In this document: piece after piece, positions 11,279 to 20,689 of the stretch
How positions within the stretch are numbered: position 1 is the first letter of the stretch
Layout of the letters: the number at the start of each line of letters is the position of its first letter
Source of the DNA: Tanypteryx hageni
Taxonomy: Eukaryota; Arthropoda; Insecta; Odonata; Petaluridae
DNA length: 64,000 nt
Direction of reading: 5' to 3'
NCBI GenBank assembly: GCA_028673005.1
Contig: CM054115.1
Span: 4,757,501 to 4,821,500, forward strand
Translations under genes and position numbers: made by a program
Notes under the pieces: generated by a model
Databases searched by the model: none
What the model was told of the DNA's origin: nothing
Seen by the model: the letters and a program-made list of their open reading frames with translations, nothing else

Positions 11279-11719
11279 CGTTTTTATCAATATTGACCAT
11301 TAAGATACACGGGTGAGGTGCCTGTATTTTAAAATCCGACGTTGAGTAAAGCCACATTGGAAGGCAACTCAGAAATAACATATACCACGGGAGGGTATGA
11401 ACCACAGAGGCCACAGAGGCATTCATTAGATCACATGCCTTTGAGGTGGAAACATCCATTTACTTGCATAGTAGCGGGGCCTTCTTCGTGCGGTAAGACA
11501 ACGTTCGTATCCACCTTTCTGAAGAATTTGGGGGTATTGGTGGAGGGACCGATAAGTCGAATCGTTTGGATTTGCAGTAAGGGAAGCGAACCTTCTCCCT
11601 TATCGGGAGTAAAATGCGTCAACGAATTACCTTCGTTCGAAAATCCGCTAGGAATACCCACCTTATATAATGCTGGATGATTTGATGCACGAATGTTACA
11701 ACAAAAAGGACAGTCTATT

Positions 11720-12181
11720 CCTTCCAAGACTTTCGGGATTCTACCGCGTGTTGTTTCTTGCTTGCTTTTTTCCGCCTTTCTGCCGTATCTGAACATGTGT
11801 GGTCCGAGCCAGGACACAGCATTGATTTGACAACACCAAGGTCATCCATAGAGAGGGCCGATATTTTCCCAGGATAATACGGGAATCAATTGAGATTTTA
11901 AAACAGCCAATCAACTTCAATAGAGAGGATGGATACATTCTCTCTAACACATGGAAGAGGGTGTTCCAACAGCCAATGGAAGCCAACAATGGAACAGCCA
12001 ATCACAACACACCTCACCCTACCGACGTGGGTATAAATAACGGCAGTATTTCTGCGAAAGATCAGACCTGAAGATGCCACCTGGAGTGGAGGCGAAACAG
12101 TCGTCACTAGAAGAAACAACACGCGGTAGAATCCCGAAAGTCTTGGAAGGAGTACGAAAACACCGCGGAAGCCTTCGTATT
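11720..12181. mobile_element. 462-bp insertion with 41-bp inverted arms, possibly Penelope-like
   Basis: The sequence at 11719-11759 is the exact reverse complement of 12111-12151. A 14-bp direct repeat, AAGGACAGTCTATT, lies at 11706-11719 and 12182-12195. It reads as ATPase codons on both sides, so it is a target-site duplication. The right arm is not flush: 30 more bases (12152-12181) precede the duplication. Inside are three AGCCAAT boxes (11905, 11971 and about 11997), a TATA box (GTATAAATAA, 12031-12040) and a hammerhead-like core (12068-12098). A long, non-canonical duplication plus an inverted partial arm fits a Penelope-like LTR with inverted tail better than a cut-and-paste MITE. Family assignment is tentative. 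Confidence 0.6.
12068..12098 (+). ncRNA. Hammerhead-ribozyme-like core in the ATPase insertion
   Basis: CTGAAGA (12068-12074) matches the CUGANGA box. A stem II of GCC-A-CC against GG-A-GGC with loop TGGAGT follows, then GAAAC (12094-12098). Such cores occur in Penelope-like element LTRs (established knowledge). I could not draw a convincing stem I and cleavage site by eye, so activity is unproven. Confidence 0.35.
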
Positions 12182-12557
12182 AAGGACAGTCTATTGTTTA
12201 CCAGTGGTTCTCATATTTCCAACATTTCGGTGATTCTCATAACGCAGAACGTCTTTTATCAAAGCCCCCAATCGAGAAATATATCCCTCAACGCAAAGTA
12301 TATCGTCGCGTTCAAAAATCCACGCGATACTCTGCAGTTTTTTCACCTGGCGAGACAGGTGTATCCCGTCAAACCAGGCGAATTACAGAAGGCGTACGAG
12401 GACGCCACGAAAGATCCTTACGGTTATTTAATTTTGGACCTTTCTCAAGAGCGGGATAATAGACTTAAATTCGTGAACGGGATATTGCCGGGAGAAAATA
12501 TTCATATTTATGCTCCGTGCGATCAGGAGGAAAGCGATCCGTTAGTAATCGTAAGGA

Positions 12558-12905
12558 ATGGCTAAAAATAAAAATTTGAATAGATTAAAACGAAACCGAC
12601 ATAATTTAGCGACGTTAAAAAACGCATCTCCCAAGTTGCGAAAATCCATTATAAAAACAGCCGACGATGATACCATCAAGGCATTATGCAAGTGCTGCTC
12701 GAACACGTTGAACGGGAACCTAAAAATCTCTTCGCTCAAAAAAAGGAAACTAGAAAAATTTAAAAACGTGTTGAGGAAGTTAAGTTGCAAAGACGTCTCG
12801 ATAAAGGAAAAGCGTAATTTGCTTCTTCAAAAGGGTGGCGGTTTCTTTTTACCTCTTCTGGGATCCGTTCTATCTAGCGTTTTTGGGTCTATACTGTCCA
12901 AATGA
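12558..12905 (+). CDS. Small basic Polinton protein with C-terminal hydrophobic helix
   Basis: An intact 115-residue reading frame from ATG 12558, overlapping the ATPase stop by 8 bases. It is Lys/Arg-rich, with a conserved-looking middle (TIKALCKCCSNTLNGN) and a Gly-rich hydrophobic end (GGGFFLPLLGSVLSSVFGSI) that could insert in a membrane. Proteins of this shape lie beside the ATPase and integrase genes in many Polintons and in arthropod gene predictions. Their role is not established; a virion or membrane-active role is a guess. This is the only capsid-block gene here with no visible break. Confidence 0.65.
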   Translation: MAKNKNLNRLKRNRHNLATLKNASPKLRKSIIKTADDDTIKALCKCCSNTLNGNLKISSLKKRKLEKFKNVLRKLSCKDVSIKEKRNLLLQKGGGFFLPLLGSVLSSVFGSILSK

Positions 12906-13408
12906 GTTTCAAAAAGTATTTGTTGGTAGAGACTAGCGCATTCGATACGAAAATTTCCGATGACCTATTATCTCGATTAGATCGAAAAAAGGCTTCTATA
13001 TTAAACAACAGGAAATTAAAAGATTCCGAAAAGTGGCACAATTACAAGGGAATATTAAACAAATACCTGTCGGCGCTCGACACGAGTAAATAGCCCGTAC
13101 GCGTACCCATAGTAAAAAACGAAGAAGTAGAAGAGAGGGAAACCTCACGAAAGAAGACCAAACATCCCGAATCGTTAAGACGTTCGCTTACGGACCTTCT
13201 TCGCGCTCGCGATTTATCCGACGAACAATGGCAGCGAGTAAAACAACGAATAAGCGACGTGGAAGGTGCGATAGCGGACAAAGACGTGGAAGAGGAAATA
13301 AACAGAATGAAGCAGGAAATAAGCAAAGGCGCCATCTCAAAAGCTGCAAAATTACCAAAAAAAGGAAAACGCACGCAAAAACCCCCGAGGCATTGGAGTC
13401 CTTACTGA
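12902..13408 (+). pseudogene. Conserved Polinton protein before integrase, one in-frame stop
   Basis: The ATG at 12902 overlaps the previous stop in an ATGA junction. The N-terminal 63 residues (MSFKKYLLVETSAF...) end at a TAG (13091-13093). The same frame then stays open for 105 codons to about 13408, with a charged, probably helical or coiled-coil section (SDEQWQRVKQRISDVEGA) and a basic end. Similar proteins precede integrase in other Polintons; their function is unknown. Near 13385 the integrase homology starts in another frame, so the two genes either overlap or were once fused. I treat this as one gene with a nonsense lesion. Confidence 0.6.
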
Positions 13409-14424
13409 AATCCATTTATTACGATCCCGCGAACCCCGCGAGTTTCTCCACGGCGGATAAATTGAGAAAGGCTGCGAACGTGTCGGGAAGCGTTGCACGA
13501 AAATGGCTAAACGCTCAAGAATCTCATACGTTACACAAACCCATCAGGAAAAAATTTAAACGTAATTTTTACGAAGTTTACTCCATAGACGAAACTTGGC
13601 AATGCGATCTGAACGACATGAGAAATATTAAAAAGTATAACGGGGGATATTAATACATCCTAACTGTGATAGATTTATTTTCAAAGTATGCGTGGGCCGT
13701 TTCTTTGAGGAGTAAAACCTCTTAAACCATAATCGGCGCTTTCGAAAAGATTTTTTTAAAAGGTAGGATACCATTAAAGATATTGAGCGATAAAGGATCC
13801 GAAACACTTAAAAGAGTTTTTGACGGGTCGCGGAATTAAATTTTACACCACGAAAAATCCGGACGTGAAAGCATCGGTGATCGAGCGGTTCAACAGGACT
13901 TTGAAATCAAAAATGTACAAATATTTCACAAGAGAGAACACTATGAAAACAACGATACCGTGCACTCTTCCACGGGTGTGGAACCTTCCCGCGTATCCAT
14001 TTCCAACTCATTTCGGGTGGCGAAGCGTCTCAGCAGGAATATAAACTTAAAAAAACCTGCAAAGTTAGCGATCGGCGATCAGTTCAGAATCAACAAGGAA
14101 AGAATGCCTTTCGCAAAGGGTTACACTCAAAATTTTACTCGCAAAATATTCAAAATTAAGCACGTTGAAATGGGGAACGTCGTGCCGACGTACGTGCTCG
14201 AGGATTTAAACGGCGCACCGATAGACGGATCTTTTTACCAACCTGAATTGTCGAAAGTAGAACCGCCGAAACTATTTCAAATAGATCGTATTTTACGTAG
14301 ACGCGGTCGCAGAAATACGTTGGAATATTTCGTAAGATGGAAAGGTTACGACAAGAATTTCGACACTTGGGTCAGGGCCTCGGAGGTTCGAAGATTAAAG
14401 GATAAAAGGCGACGGTATACTTAA
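13385..14424 (+). pseudogene. Polinton integrase with C-terminal chromodomain
   Basis: Retroviral-type DDE integrase that would insert the element into host DNA. The N-terminal part (LESLLKSIYYDPANPASF...LHKP, about 13393-13540) precedes the core: first Asp in QCDLND (D at 13606-13608), second in LSDKG (13789-13791), Glu in IERFNRTLKS (13883-13885). The SH3-like and chromodomain tail is in 13960-14424, with the chromodomain at about 14275-14397 (FQIDRILRRR, YFVRWKGY, TWV). Chromodomains read histone marks and guide insertion. Breaks: TAA 13651-13653, TAA 13723-13725, frameshift near 13810, and a frameshift or short deletion near 13945. Confidence 0.87.
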
Positions 14425-14455
14425 TCCCGATTCATTAGCGACTACGCCTTAAATC

Positions 14456-15738
14456 ATGTCGAGCTTTATTCTCACGGTTTTTAGCGATCATTCGTTGGAC
14501 TTGTTCCCCAACGATACCGTCGCGCATTTTACTAACAAGTTAGCTCGCGAGATAAGACTCGAGGGATATTGGGAGGCAGGTCTCGTGGAAATAGCTTTTC
14601 CGAAATAAAACCCATCAAGAAAAAAAGCCCTTCGAGGAATTGATGGAAACGTCGGAATTCGAAAGCGGTAAACAGCTCTCGTCGAGAGAGAAGAGAAGCA
14701 TTTGAGTCGCTAAAACCGAGCCTCAAAACAATTTCATAACGATAGATCTTTCTATAGGTTATCCGCTAGTAAGGGTACCGTTCGGGCATTACGGGTCTTT
14801 TCTGGAATGCATTTTTCAAAACGATACCGGTCATCGCTACCCCTTAATCGATATCGTTAACAGTTTCAACGAAAAAGTTCGTCCGTCAAACAGAAAGTTA
14901 AACGATGCTCCCAAACGTGCGGCAATAATAATCCAAAATACGGAAAGGGACGCGTTTTACGTAATAGATGGCTCCGCCGGCGAGCACATTACCTTCTGAG
15001 ACGTGTTAACAAACCTGTACACGAATGATTTTCATAAAACGAAAAGCGAGATGTTGTACGGTCTGTTAAAAGATAACGACTTTTCTATCGTACGCCCGTT
15101 TCCATCACTTTACCTACAATTTGCTGCGATATACTTTCGCGCACGTCGATCGGGAGACCGCAGACCGTCTTTTAAAAGGTCTTGTAAAGGTATTGAACGA
15201 TGTTAATATAAAAAAGAAAAGTCCAAACGACCCGGGTAATAACATCTTCGTCGATGACGGCGAAGATGTTCGTTTCAGTATCGAGGCCGCATACTACAAT
15301 GCCTGGAAATCCTTCGCTTTGGCTATACGTACGGGGGAACCTGGCGCCGTGAAAGCGCACCTTCAGGATCAAATCGATTTGTACGTTTTGATGAGAAAGG
15401 GTAGAGCGACGAAAACATTGTTCGAAAATGAAACGATGGAAGACGAAGATGCTAAATTCGCCGTAAACAAGACATATATACCTAACGAAGTTTTCGTCTA
15501 TTGCGATGTCATAGAACCGCACCTCGTGGGCGCCGGTTCGATCAAGCAACTTAGGATAGTCAGAACGGATAATTTGAATCGAGAATTTAATCAAATACAT
15601 TACTATCCGTTGGACAAAAATAATTTCTATAGCGTAGAAATAATGATCACCGATGATTTGGGAGAGTTGACTCCGTTCAAGGGAGGATATACGACATCCA
15701 GATTGACTCTACACTTCCGGAAAATCGAGCAAGTATAA
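14456..15738 (+). pseudogene. Polinton minor capsid (penton-like) protein
   Basis: Single jelly-roll vertex protein of the Polinton virion. ATG 14456 starts MSSFILTVFSDHSLDLF...LEGYWEAGLVEIAFP, the typical N-terminal block. A TAA lies at 14606-14608. The middle is spread over several frames (about 14720-15180), with stops near 14703 and 14998. From 15121 one frame is open to 15738 with the family's C-terminal signature (FVYCDVIEPHLVG, LHFRKIEQV). The protein would be about 430 residues, longer than many relatives because of a middle segment around 15180-15400. At least three frame changes make it non-functional. Assignment rests on the two conserved ends. Confidence 0.75.
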
Positions 15739-15778
15739 AATACCGCATTTAATCGCGATTTACTCAGTACGGTAAAGG

Positions 15779-16291
15779 ATGTCGGCAGACGTGCGTCGAT
15801 TTATAGTTTAATACGGCGGGAGTGGTAATTTCGATGCGGATATAGGCCCGGTGTACGTTTCTAGCAGGAGGTACCAGAGAGGTAGAGGAATAGGAAGTAT
15901 TTTCGGCAGTATTTGGAAAATGGTGAAGCCCATGGTTTTCAGCGGCGCCAAAGCGATAGGTAGGGAGGCGTTAAATGCCGGAGCTGGCGTTTTGAGCGAT
16001 TTGGTTTCGAGGGATGGAAGAGAGGTCTCTAACATTTTCAGAGATCCCGCCAGACAGGCGGGAAAAAAACAAAAAAGAAAGGCGGAAGAAAAGATTCAAA
16101 GAATGAGCGGGTTCGGTCTTAAATCAGTCAAACGGGCGAGATTGTCCGCTTCGCAAAGACTGTTGCGTGCTAGAAAAGGGATAAAAAGGGGTGCGCGTAA
16201 AGTAAAAGGACATTCCGCGGCACGACGTCGTACGTTGCGAAAGGGTAGGAAAAGGAACAAACGCATCCGGACGGTGGACATATTTTCCTAA
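15779..16291 (+). pseudogene. Basic virion protein (Polinton pVI/core-like), one stop
   Basis: ATG 15779 opens a frame broken only by a TAA at 15809-15811 and then open to 16291. The pattern is a Gly-rich start with YQRGRGIGSIFGSIW (amphipathic, about 15875-15920), a helical middle, then a very basic Arg/Lys tail ending RTVDIFS. This fits the small basic protein found between the minor and major capsid genes of Polintons and adintoviruses. Its resemblance to adenovirus pVI/core proteins (membrane lysis or DNA condensation) is in layout, not clear homology. The next gene starts one base after its stop. Confidence 0.65.
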
Positions 16292-16292
16292 G

Positions 16293-17574
16293 ATGATGAG
16301 GGTAAATAAAGATGCTCTCGATCTCTTTTCGGAGCCGTCGCTTCAAACGACTATTTTAGGTTATCGAGAAATAGAATACGATCCGATCGCGTCGTTGGAC
16401 GGCACGCCTACCATACAGTTCGAAATTAAAGATGGCGGAACGTCTTCCTTAAAAGATCTGAGCAGTACTAAAGTTAAACTTTTGTTACGAATTACGCAGG
16501 AAAACAGCGCGCTTTACGTCGAAGGAGACGGTAAAGCCCGTCCATCTGTGGTTAATGATATTTTCAACGGCATGTTCGAACAAATTGGTGTTTCTTTAGG
16601 GAATACTTTGGTTACTGCCTATGGGGGTCATCACCCGCATAAAGCAATGATTAACAACTTAATAAATTACGGTTCGGATGCGAATAAAACCTTTCTGCTA
16701 TGCGTTAACTGGATCATCGACGATCATAAACAAATGGAACAGACGGATGATATACCGATGAAGCAAAGAGCCGCGCCTTTTGATAACAGTCGACCGGTGC
16801 AATTGGTGGGAAGGGTAGACACGGACGTGTGCAATCAACCCAGATATTTAATCGGCGGCGTAGACGACGTTCAAATTTTCTTTAGCCAAGGATAGATTTT
16901 ATCTTATGGAAGGTACCGCTGCGTCTAAAATTCAAATATTAAGCGCTAGAATTTCCATGACACATTACGACATCGATCATTCCTTCTTAAACGCGTTGGA
17001 AAAAGAACTTCAGGTTAGGAACGTCATATACCCCATAAAAAGGACGGAAATAAAAAGATTCACCATCACCAAAGGATTAAGTACGTTCAGTCAAGACAAC
17101 ATCGTTCAAGGAAAGCTTCCGACGCGCATACTATTCACCATGGTCACCAACGACGCGTTTGCCGGGAATTCCACTAAAAATCCTTATAATTTCCAACCTT
17201 TTCGTATGAACAACATTTCCGTTTACTATAACGGGATGCAAATGCCGAGCGAAGGATTGAATATGGACTTCGAAAAAGAGGTTTATACCGAAGCGTATCA
17301 GTCGTAGATTAATGGTATAGGGAATTTTCACGCGGACAAGGGAAATATGATTACAAAAGAAATGTTCAAAAGTGGATTTTTCATTCTCGCGTTCGATCTC
17401 ACGCCGGATGGAGCCGCAAACGAGGAACACATTTCTCCGGACGAAACGGGCAACTTAAGAATCGCGGGGGGATTCAGCCAACCTTTGCCAGAAACTGTTA
17501 CGGCTATAGTGTACGCGGAATATAACAGCGTGATAGAAATCGATAGAAACAGCCAGGTATATCTAAAATTGTAA
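16293..17574 (+). pseudogene. Polinton major capsid protein (double jelly-roll)
   Basis: The main building block of the Polinton capsid, related to the widely predicted F54H12.2-like family. ATG 16293 begins MMRVNKDALDLFSEPS. Family blocks include FEQIGVSLGNTLV (about 16576-16614), VGRVDTDVCNQPRYLIGGV, GKLPTRILFTMVTNDAF (about 17110-17160) and a C-terminal FDLTPDG...VIVYAEYNSVIEIDRN-like end. The frame shifts near 16885, then stays in one frame to the end except for a TAG at 17305-17307. Total length, about 425 residues, is normal for the family. Its stop overlaps the next ATG (TAATG). One shift and one stop inactivate it; otherwise it is well preserved. Confidence 0.85.
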
Positions 17575-18015
17575 TGAATGCCGACAGAATAAAACATCTC
17601 CTCTAGACAGATAAACGAACGGGTCCCCTCTTCCGCGGTGTTTTTCCTTCGGACAAATTGCCGACAAATCCTATACCGGGCATTTATGTCGTAAACTTCG
17701 ATGAGTCACATCTTCCCGGGAGCCATTGGGTCTGCGTTCACATCGTCGACCATTCTAGGGCGGAATACTTTGACTCTTACGGTTTACCTCCGACGGTTCC
17801 TTTCATCGTAAAGTTTATTTCGCGATTTAAAAACCATGGCCAAAAACCGCATTTGGTTGCAAAATTACAAATCAGATCTTTGCGGGGAATATTGTTGTCT
17901 GTATGCGCTCTTCAAATCCACTGACCAGTCCCTCCCAAAATTCCTTTCCCTTTTCACTCGTCCCGAACTCAACGACTGTCGAGTAGTTCGACTTTTCGAG
18001 TCGAAATTTGCATGG
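17574..18015 (+). pseudogene. Adenain-like maturation protease
   Basis: Cysteine protease (C5/Ulp1-like) that would trim virion proteins. ATG 17574 overlaps the major capsid stop. A TAG at 17604-17606 interrupts the start. The catalytic His is in PGSHWV (17724-17726), the acidic residue in EYFDSYG (Asp 17772-17774), and the nucleophile Cys probably in SDLCGEYCCLYA (17881-17883). A frameshift near 17850 separates the His/Asp part from the Cys part. The end (RVVRLFESKF, near 18015) is set by similarity; the frame itself continues to 18123 with Cys/Arg-rich sequence that looks non-coding. Confidence 0.8.
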
Positions 18016-18172
18016 TGCGGGGCAAGAAGAACGAGAGTCTGTCACCCGCATTCGCAAGCCTGCTGCTCGAGATATCAAGCACATCGCCTCGACACAGCAT
18101 CACGCAGCGGTTCCTGCGCATAAGCATTGTTGGAGGGGTGGGGGAGACGTTATAAGGGTGTTGACGTGATTC

Positions 18173-18203
18173 GACTTCATCAATAGTGATGGAACGCTCG
18201 GTG
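18173..18203 (+). repeat. Repeated gene-start block (partner at 18932-18963)
   Basis: A 32-base block (18172-18203) and 18932-18963 differ at six positions, all transitions. Both contain ATGGA, CG and TCGGTG at the same places, encoding MERSV in each. The second copy (ATG 18949) runs only 12 codons to a TGA. It suggests duplication of a gene start, or paralogous genes in tandem. Confidence 0.6.
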
Positions 18204-18928
18204 AAGAGTTTCTCATCCGCAGGCATGCTGCACATAATGACATAAGTGGTTTGAGTAATTGGACATCTTCTGCAGCATCCGATACTTTGGTGGAAACGGA
18301 CGTGTCTGCTGCAGCCTCTTCCGGCGGTGGTGATGCTGCCAAAAAGGACGAGAAGGTCGATGTCGTAGGTGCAGCCGAAAAGGACGCGGTTGATATAAAG
18401 AAGAAGGGTGGAAAGCGAACGTGAAGCAGGAAAGCGTCGTTGATAAAACCTGGGTTACAACCACCAGTTATCGGGTTTGAATTAATTGCTCTTGACCATG
18501 CTTGCAAAGTTGTTGCGTGGGGTATAGATAGTGGAATACGTAAAATGAAATTGGAGACGTCTTATAACCTCGGATCAAAAAATACCATTCGCGTAACGTG
18601 GGTCGACGGTCTATTCGGCGACAGAGACGCAATAACGGTCTCCTTCAAGGAAAAGACCCTTCCCTTAACACTTTCGCAGTGGGACTCCATAGTAAACTCC
18701 GCTGATTCGGTGAAGGATTAGAAGGATTACTTCGCTTACGGCAGCGTGCCGACGTGGATCGAGCCCCCGCTTAAATTTCGGAAACTTTTTGGCGAACGCA
18801 TGGTGGTGATAGAAAGAGGCATTCTCTCCATATATCTTACCGAAAAACATTGGTTAGCGTTCGCCAAAATAATTGACGAGATTCAATCTATTCGCAAAAT
18901 AAATGACCGGTACTCGCACTTAAAATAA
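18189..18928 (+). pseudogene. Unrecognised Polinton gene, possible tandem PC4-like domains
   Basis: ATG 18189 opens MERSVKSFSSAG, shifts frame near 18240, and then reads in one frame to 18928 with stops at 18422-18424 (TGA) and 18719-18721 (TAG). It has an Ala/Gly/Lys-rich linker (about 18290-18420), then two similar segments ending LTLSQWDSIVNSADSV and LTEKHWLAFAKIIDEI. The repeated L-T-x-x-x-W pattern plus helix resembles the end of the PC4/p15 single-stranded-DNA-binding fold. If right, it would bind DNA in replication or transcription. That is inference from a short pattern. It lies 170 bases after the protease, on the same strand. Its first codons and 5' flank are repeated at 18932-18963. 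Confidence 0.45.
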
Positions 18929-19031
18929 TGACGACCTCATCAACAGCAATGGAGCGTTCGGTGGATAAGGACGCGTGTGAAGAGTGACATCATGACGTCT
19001 CCTTCGCTTCGAGAGTGCGGACGCGTTCAAC

Positions 19032-19745
19032 ATGAGTCAACGGTCCCTTCAATTTCCTCCGATGGTTTCTTTCAACGCCTACTTGCCAGTAGCGAATACA
19101 TCGACGGCATTCCGTCTTCATCGCTCCGAGAGTGCGGGCGCGTTCGAGATGAGTCTCCGGAACGACCCTTTGGAGTACGACAAACCCGTGGTGCTTATGG
19201 ACACCATACCGCTCAAGGTTACGGACAGTAGCAAGGATCATTTCGACATCGGCATCCCGTAAGATCACCCGAAGGAAGGGAGGTCTTTGGAAATTTGGAT
19301 AGATTTCCGGAGAGAAGTCATCTGCATCGTGAGGTTCGGGGATCGTGAAATACTTTTGGTCGGACGGAAGATCGTGTTCACGGGTTTTGAAAACAAAAGC
19401 ACAAAAATCATGGAACGATTTAACGTTGGACAGCCGAATACGCTCCCCGAAAACGACGAGATTCTCCTGAAGATGCAAAGAGATACCTCAATCATCTGGA
19501 TGGACGTCTACGAATCGAAGAAGAAAGATGGCGGAAATGTTCCATTTCGTCCGCCGATGAGAACGGAAACGGACGGGAGGGTTTGCGATGTGGTGGATGG
19601 TGCCGTGAGGAATACGTTCACCGTTTTTACGGACCATACCCCCTCTGGAATAATATACAGAAGAGTGGACGACGTTGCCGGCGATCGAGTTAAAACATTG
19701 AAATTTGTCATTCGTATGGAAGATCCTGCGATAAACTTTTTGTAA
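19032..19745 (+). pseudogene. Unrecognised last Polinton gene, one in-frame stop
   Basis: One frame from ATG 19032 to TAA 19743-19745 (237 codons), broken only by a TAA at 19260-19262. I do not recognise it. The N-terminal part contains ESAGAFEMSLRN (19128 on). This echoes ESADAFNMSQRS, which lies in the same frame across the proposed start (19011 on), 117 bases earlier: an in-frame duplication of 39 codons. The frame upstream of 19032 therefore also looks coding and the start may be earlier. The C-terminal 150 residues look like a globular domain of mixed charge (IWIDFRREVICIVRFGDREI, VDGAVRNTFTVFTDHTPSG). No signal peptide, membrane segment or zinc motif is visible. Confidence 0.5.
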
Positions 19746-20068
19746 ACGAAAAAAAACCTCAAAAGTATTTCTTATTTTGTTCGCACTGTTTGCGAAGAAA
19801 TGCATCACCCTCGCTTATGCGAGCTAAATTTTTGTAAATATATATATATATATATATTCCCCGCCCAGTGTGTCACTTTACGTTACTCTTTCGCTGAAGA
19901 AGGGCATAGGCCCGATAAGCTTGCGTGTGTTTTTGTGTTCGTGTGTTTTACGTGTCTCTTCGACGCTCCCAGCAGCCTACCAGCTTGGTCCTCAACTTGG
20001 TAAGTGTCCGCTGGGCTTCCCTCAACACCTTGTTGCCACCCTCATCACTACCTTTTCTTTTCCTTTAG

Positions 20069-20119
<51 letters not shown>

Positions 20120-20382
20120 TCATTGTGTTGAATATAAAAAACATATAACGCCCTTCTGTAAAGTAAATGCCAACGTCTGCAGTGAACTATTTCTTTTTTT
20201 TGCTTGTTTGCACTGTTCTTGCGAAAAAAAATCAAATCTTTTGTTTGACTATTTTCTGATTGTATGTAGATTTTAAGATAAAAAAATAAAACAAATTTTT
20301 TTCACTCAGTTTTTTCCGTCTTCTTTATTTAACCTTATAAAAAACCCTTTAATGCTTGTCAAAAAAAACCTGCAAGTTCGTA
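19746..20382. other. AT-rich non-coding stretch with TA microsatellites
   Basis: No gene seen. It contains a small perfect hairpin CTCGCTTATGCGAG (19810-19823), (TA)n at about 19837-19857 and 20071-20110, and AATAAA at 20285-20290 followed by T-runs. The hairpin and AATAAA could end Polinton transcripts, but the first AATAAA is far from the last gene. Confidence 0.5.
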
Positions 20383-20689
20383 CTTCGCCCACGCCACCGG
20401 CGACGGCGCTGCGATTGCATTTTTTTAAGGTTCATCTCATCGGCCGGTTTCGAATTTCATAGTTCACCCACGCCTCCGCCGGCGGCGCTGCGGTCGTCTT
20501 TCAAATTTCATCTCGACTAGCGGATATTATTTTAAATTCGTGGTTCGCCCACGCCACCGCCGGTGGCGCTGCGGTCATCAACCTTTCGTAGTTCACCCAC
20601 GCCACCCCCATCGGACGTGGCGCCGCTTCGGTCGCTTTTTTCGAATTTCTTGGTTCACCCACGCCGCCGCCGCTGGTGGCGCTGCGGTC
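20383..20689 (+). repeat. Five GC-rich palindromic repeats
   Basis: Five copies of a block built as TTCRCCCACGCC, a palindromic core such as GCCACCGCCGGTGGC, then GCTGCGGTC. They lie at about 20383-20414, 20462-20495, 20543-20577, 20590-20633 and 20651-20689. Spacers are AT-rich and vary from 13 to 48 bases. Each core can fold into a strong hairpin. All are in the same orientation. No known element end or regulatory site was recognised. Confidence 0.65.

Larger units (their letters stand above)
6649..11340 (+). mobile_element. Jockey-type LINE inserted in the Polinton
   Basis: A non-LTR retrotransposon in the same orientation as the Polinton, with tandem 5' monomers, ORF1 (gag-like, three CCHC knuckles) and ORF2 (endonuclease plus reverse transcriptase). 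ORF2 starts inside the end of ORF1, as in Jockey-clade elements. The 3' boundary is unclear: a TTTTAAAA run at 11327-11334 may be the tail. No clear target-site duplication was found around 6640 and 11335. Both ORFs have several frameshifts and stops, so this copy is inactive. It separates the MMP gene from the ATPase, so it arrived after the Polinton. Confidence 0.82.
11342..12565 (+). pseudogene. Polinton DNA-packaging ATPase (FtsK/HerA-like, A32 type)
   Basis: ATPase that pumps the genome into the capsid. Walker A GPSSCGKTT is at 11477-11503 and a Walker B-like IMLDDL at 11667-11684. After the inserted element, TSGSHISNISVILITQN (sensor region) and FFHLARQVYP (about 12340-12370) match Polinton ATPases. 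The gene is split by a 462-bp insertion (11720-12181) flanked by a 14-bp direct repeat (11706-11719 and 12182-12195). A frameshift lies near 11660, just before Walker B. No ATG exists at the left end: the frame opens at TTG 11342 and the true start was probably lost when the LINE inserted upstream. The stop overlaps the next gene by 8 bases. Confidence 0.85.
3622..19745 (+). mobile_element. Maverick/Polinton element, one collinear decayed copy
   Basis: Eleven consecutive plus-strand genes include the full Polinton hallmark set: protein-primed PolB, A32-like ATPase, retroviral-type integrase, adenain-like protease, and minor and major jelly-roll capsid proteins. Spacing in the capsid block is viral-tight: genes overlap by 4 to 8 bases (12558/12565, 12902/12905) or share a TAATG junction (17572-17576). 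The left end is cut by a BEL/Pao LTR. The right end is not defined, since no terminal inverted repeat could be recognised. Two later insertions interrupt it (about 6649-11340 and 11720-12181). Most genes carry one or two stops or frameshifts. Coordinates mark the gene-bearing part only. Confidence 0.88.

Noticed and set aside
3622..19745. Reassigned stop codons or programmed readthrough in the Polinton
   Set aside because: The same genes also carry frameshifts and a truncation, and stops lie at unrelated places. Ordinary decay explains all of it.
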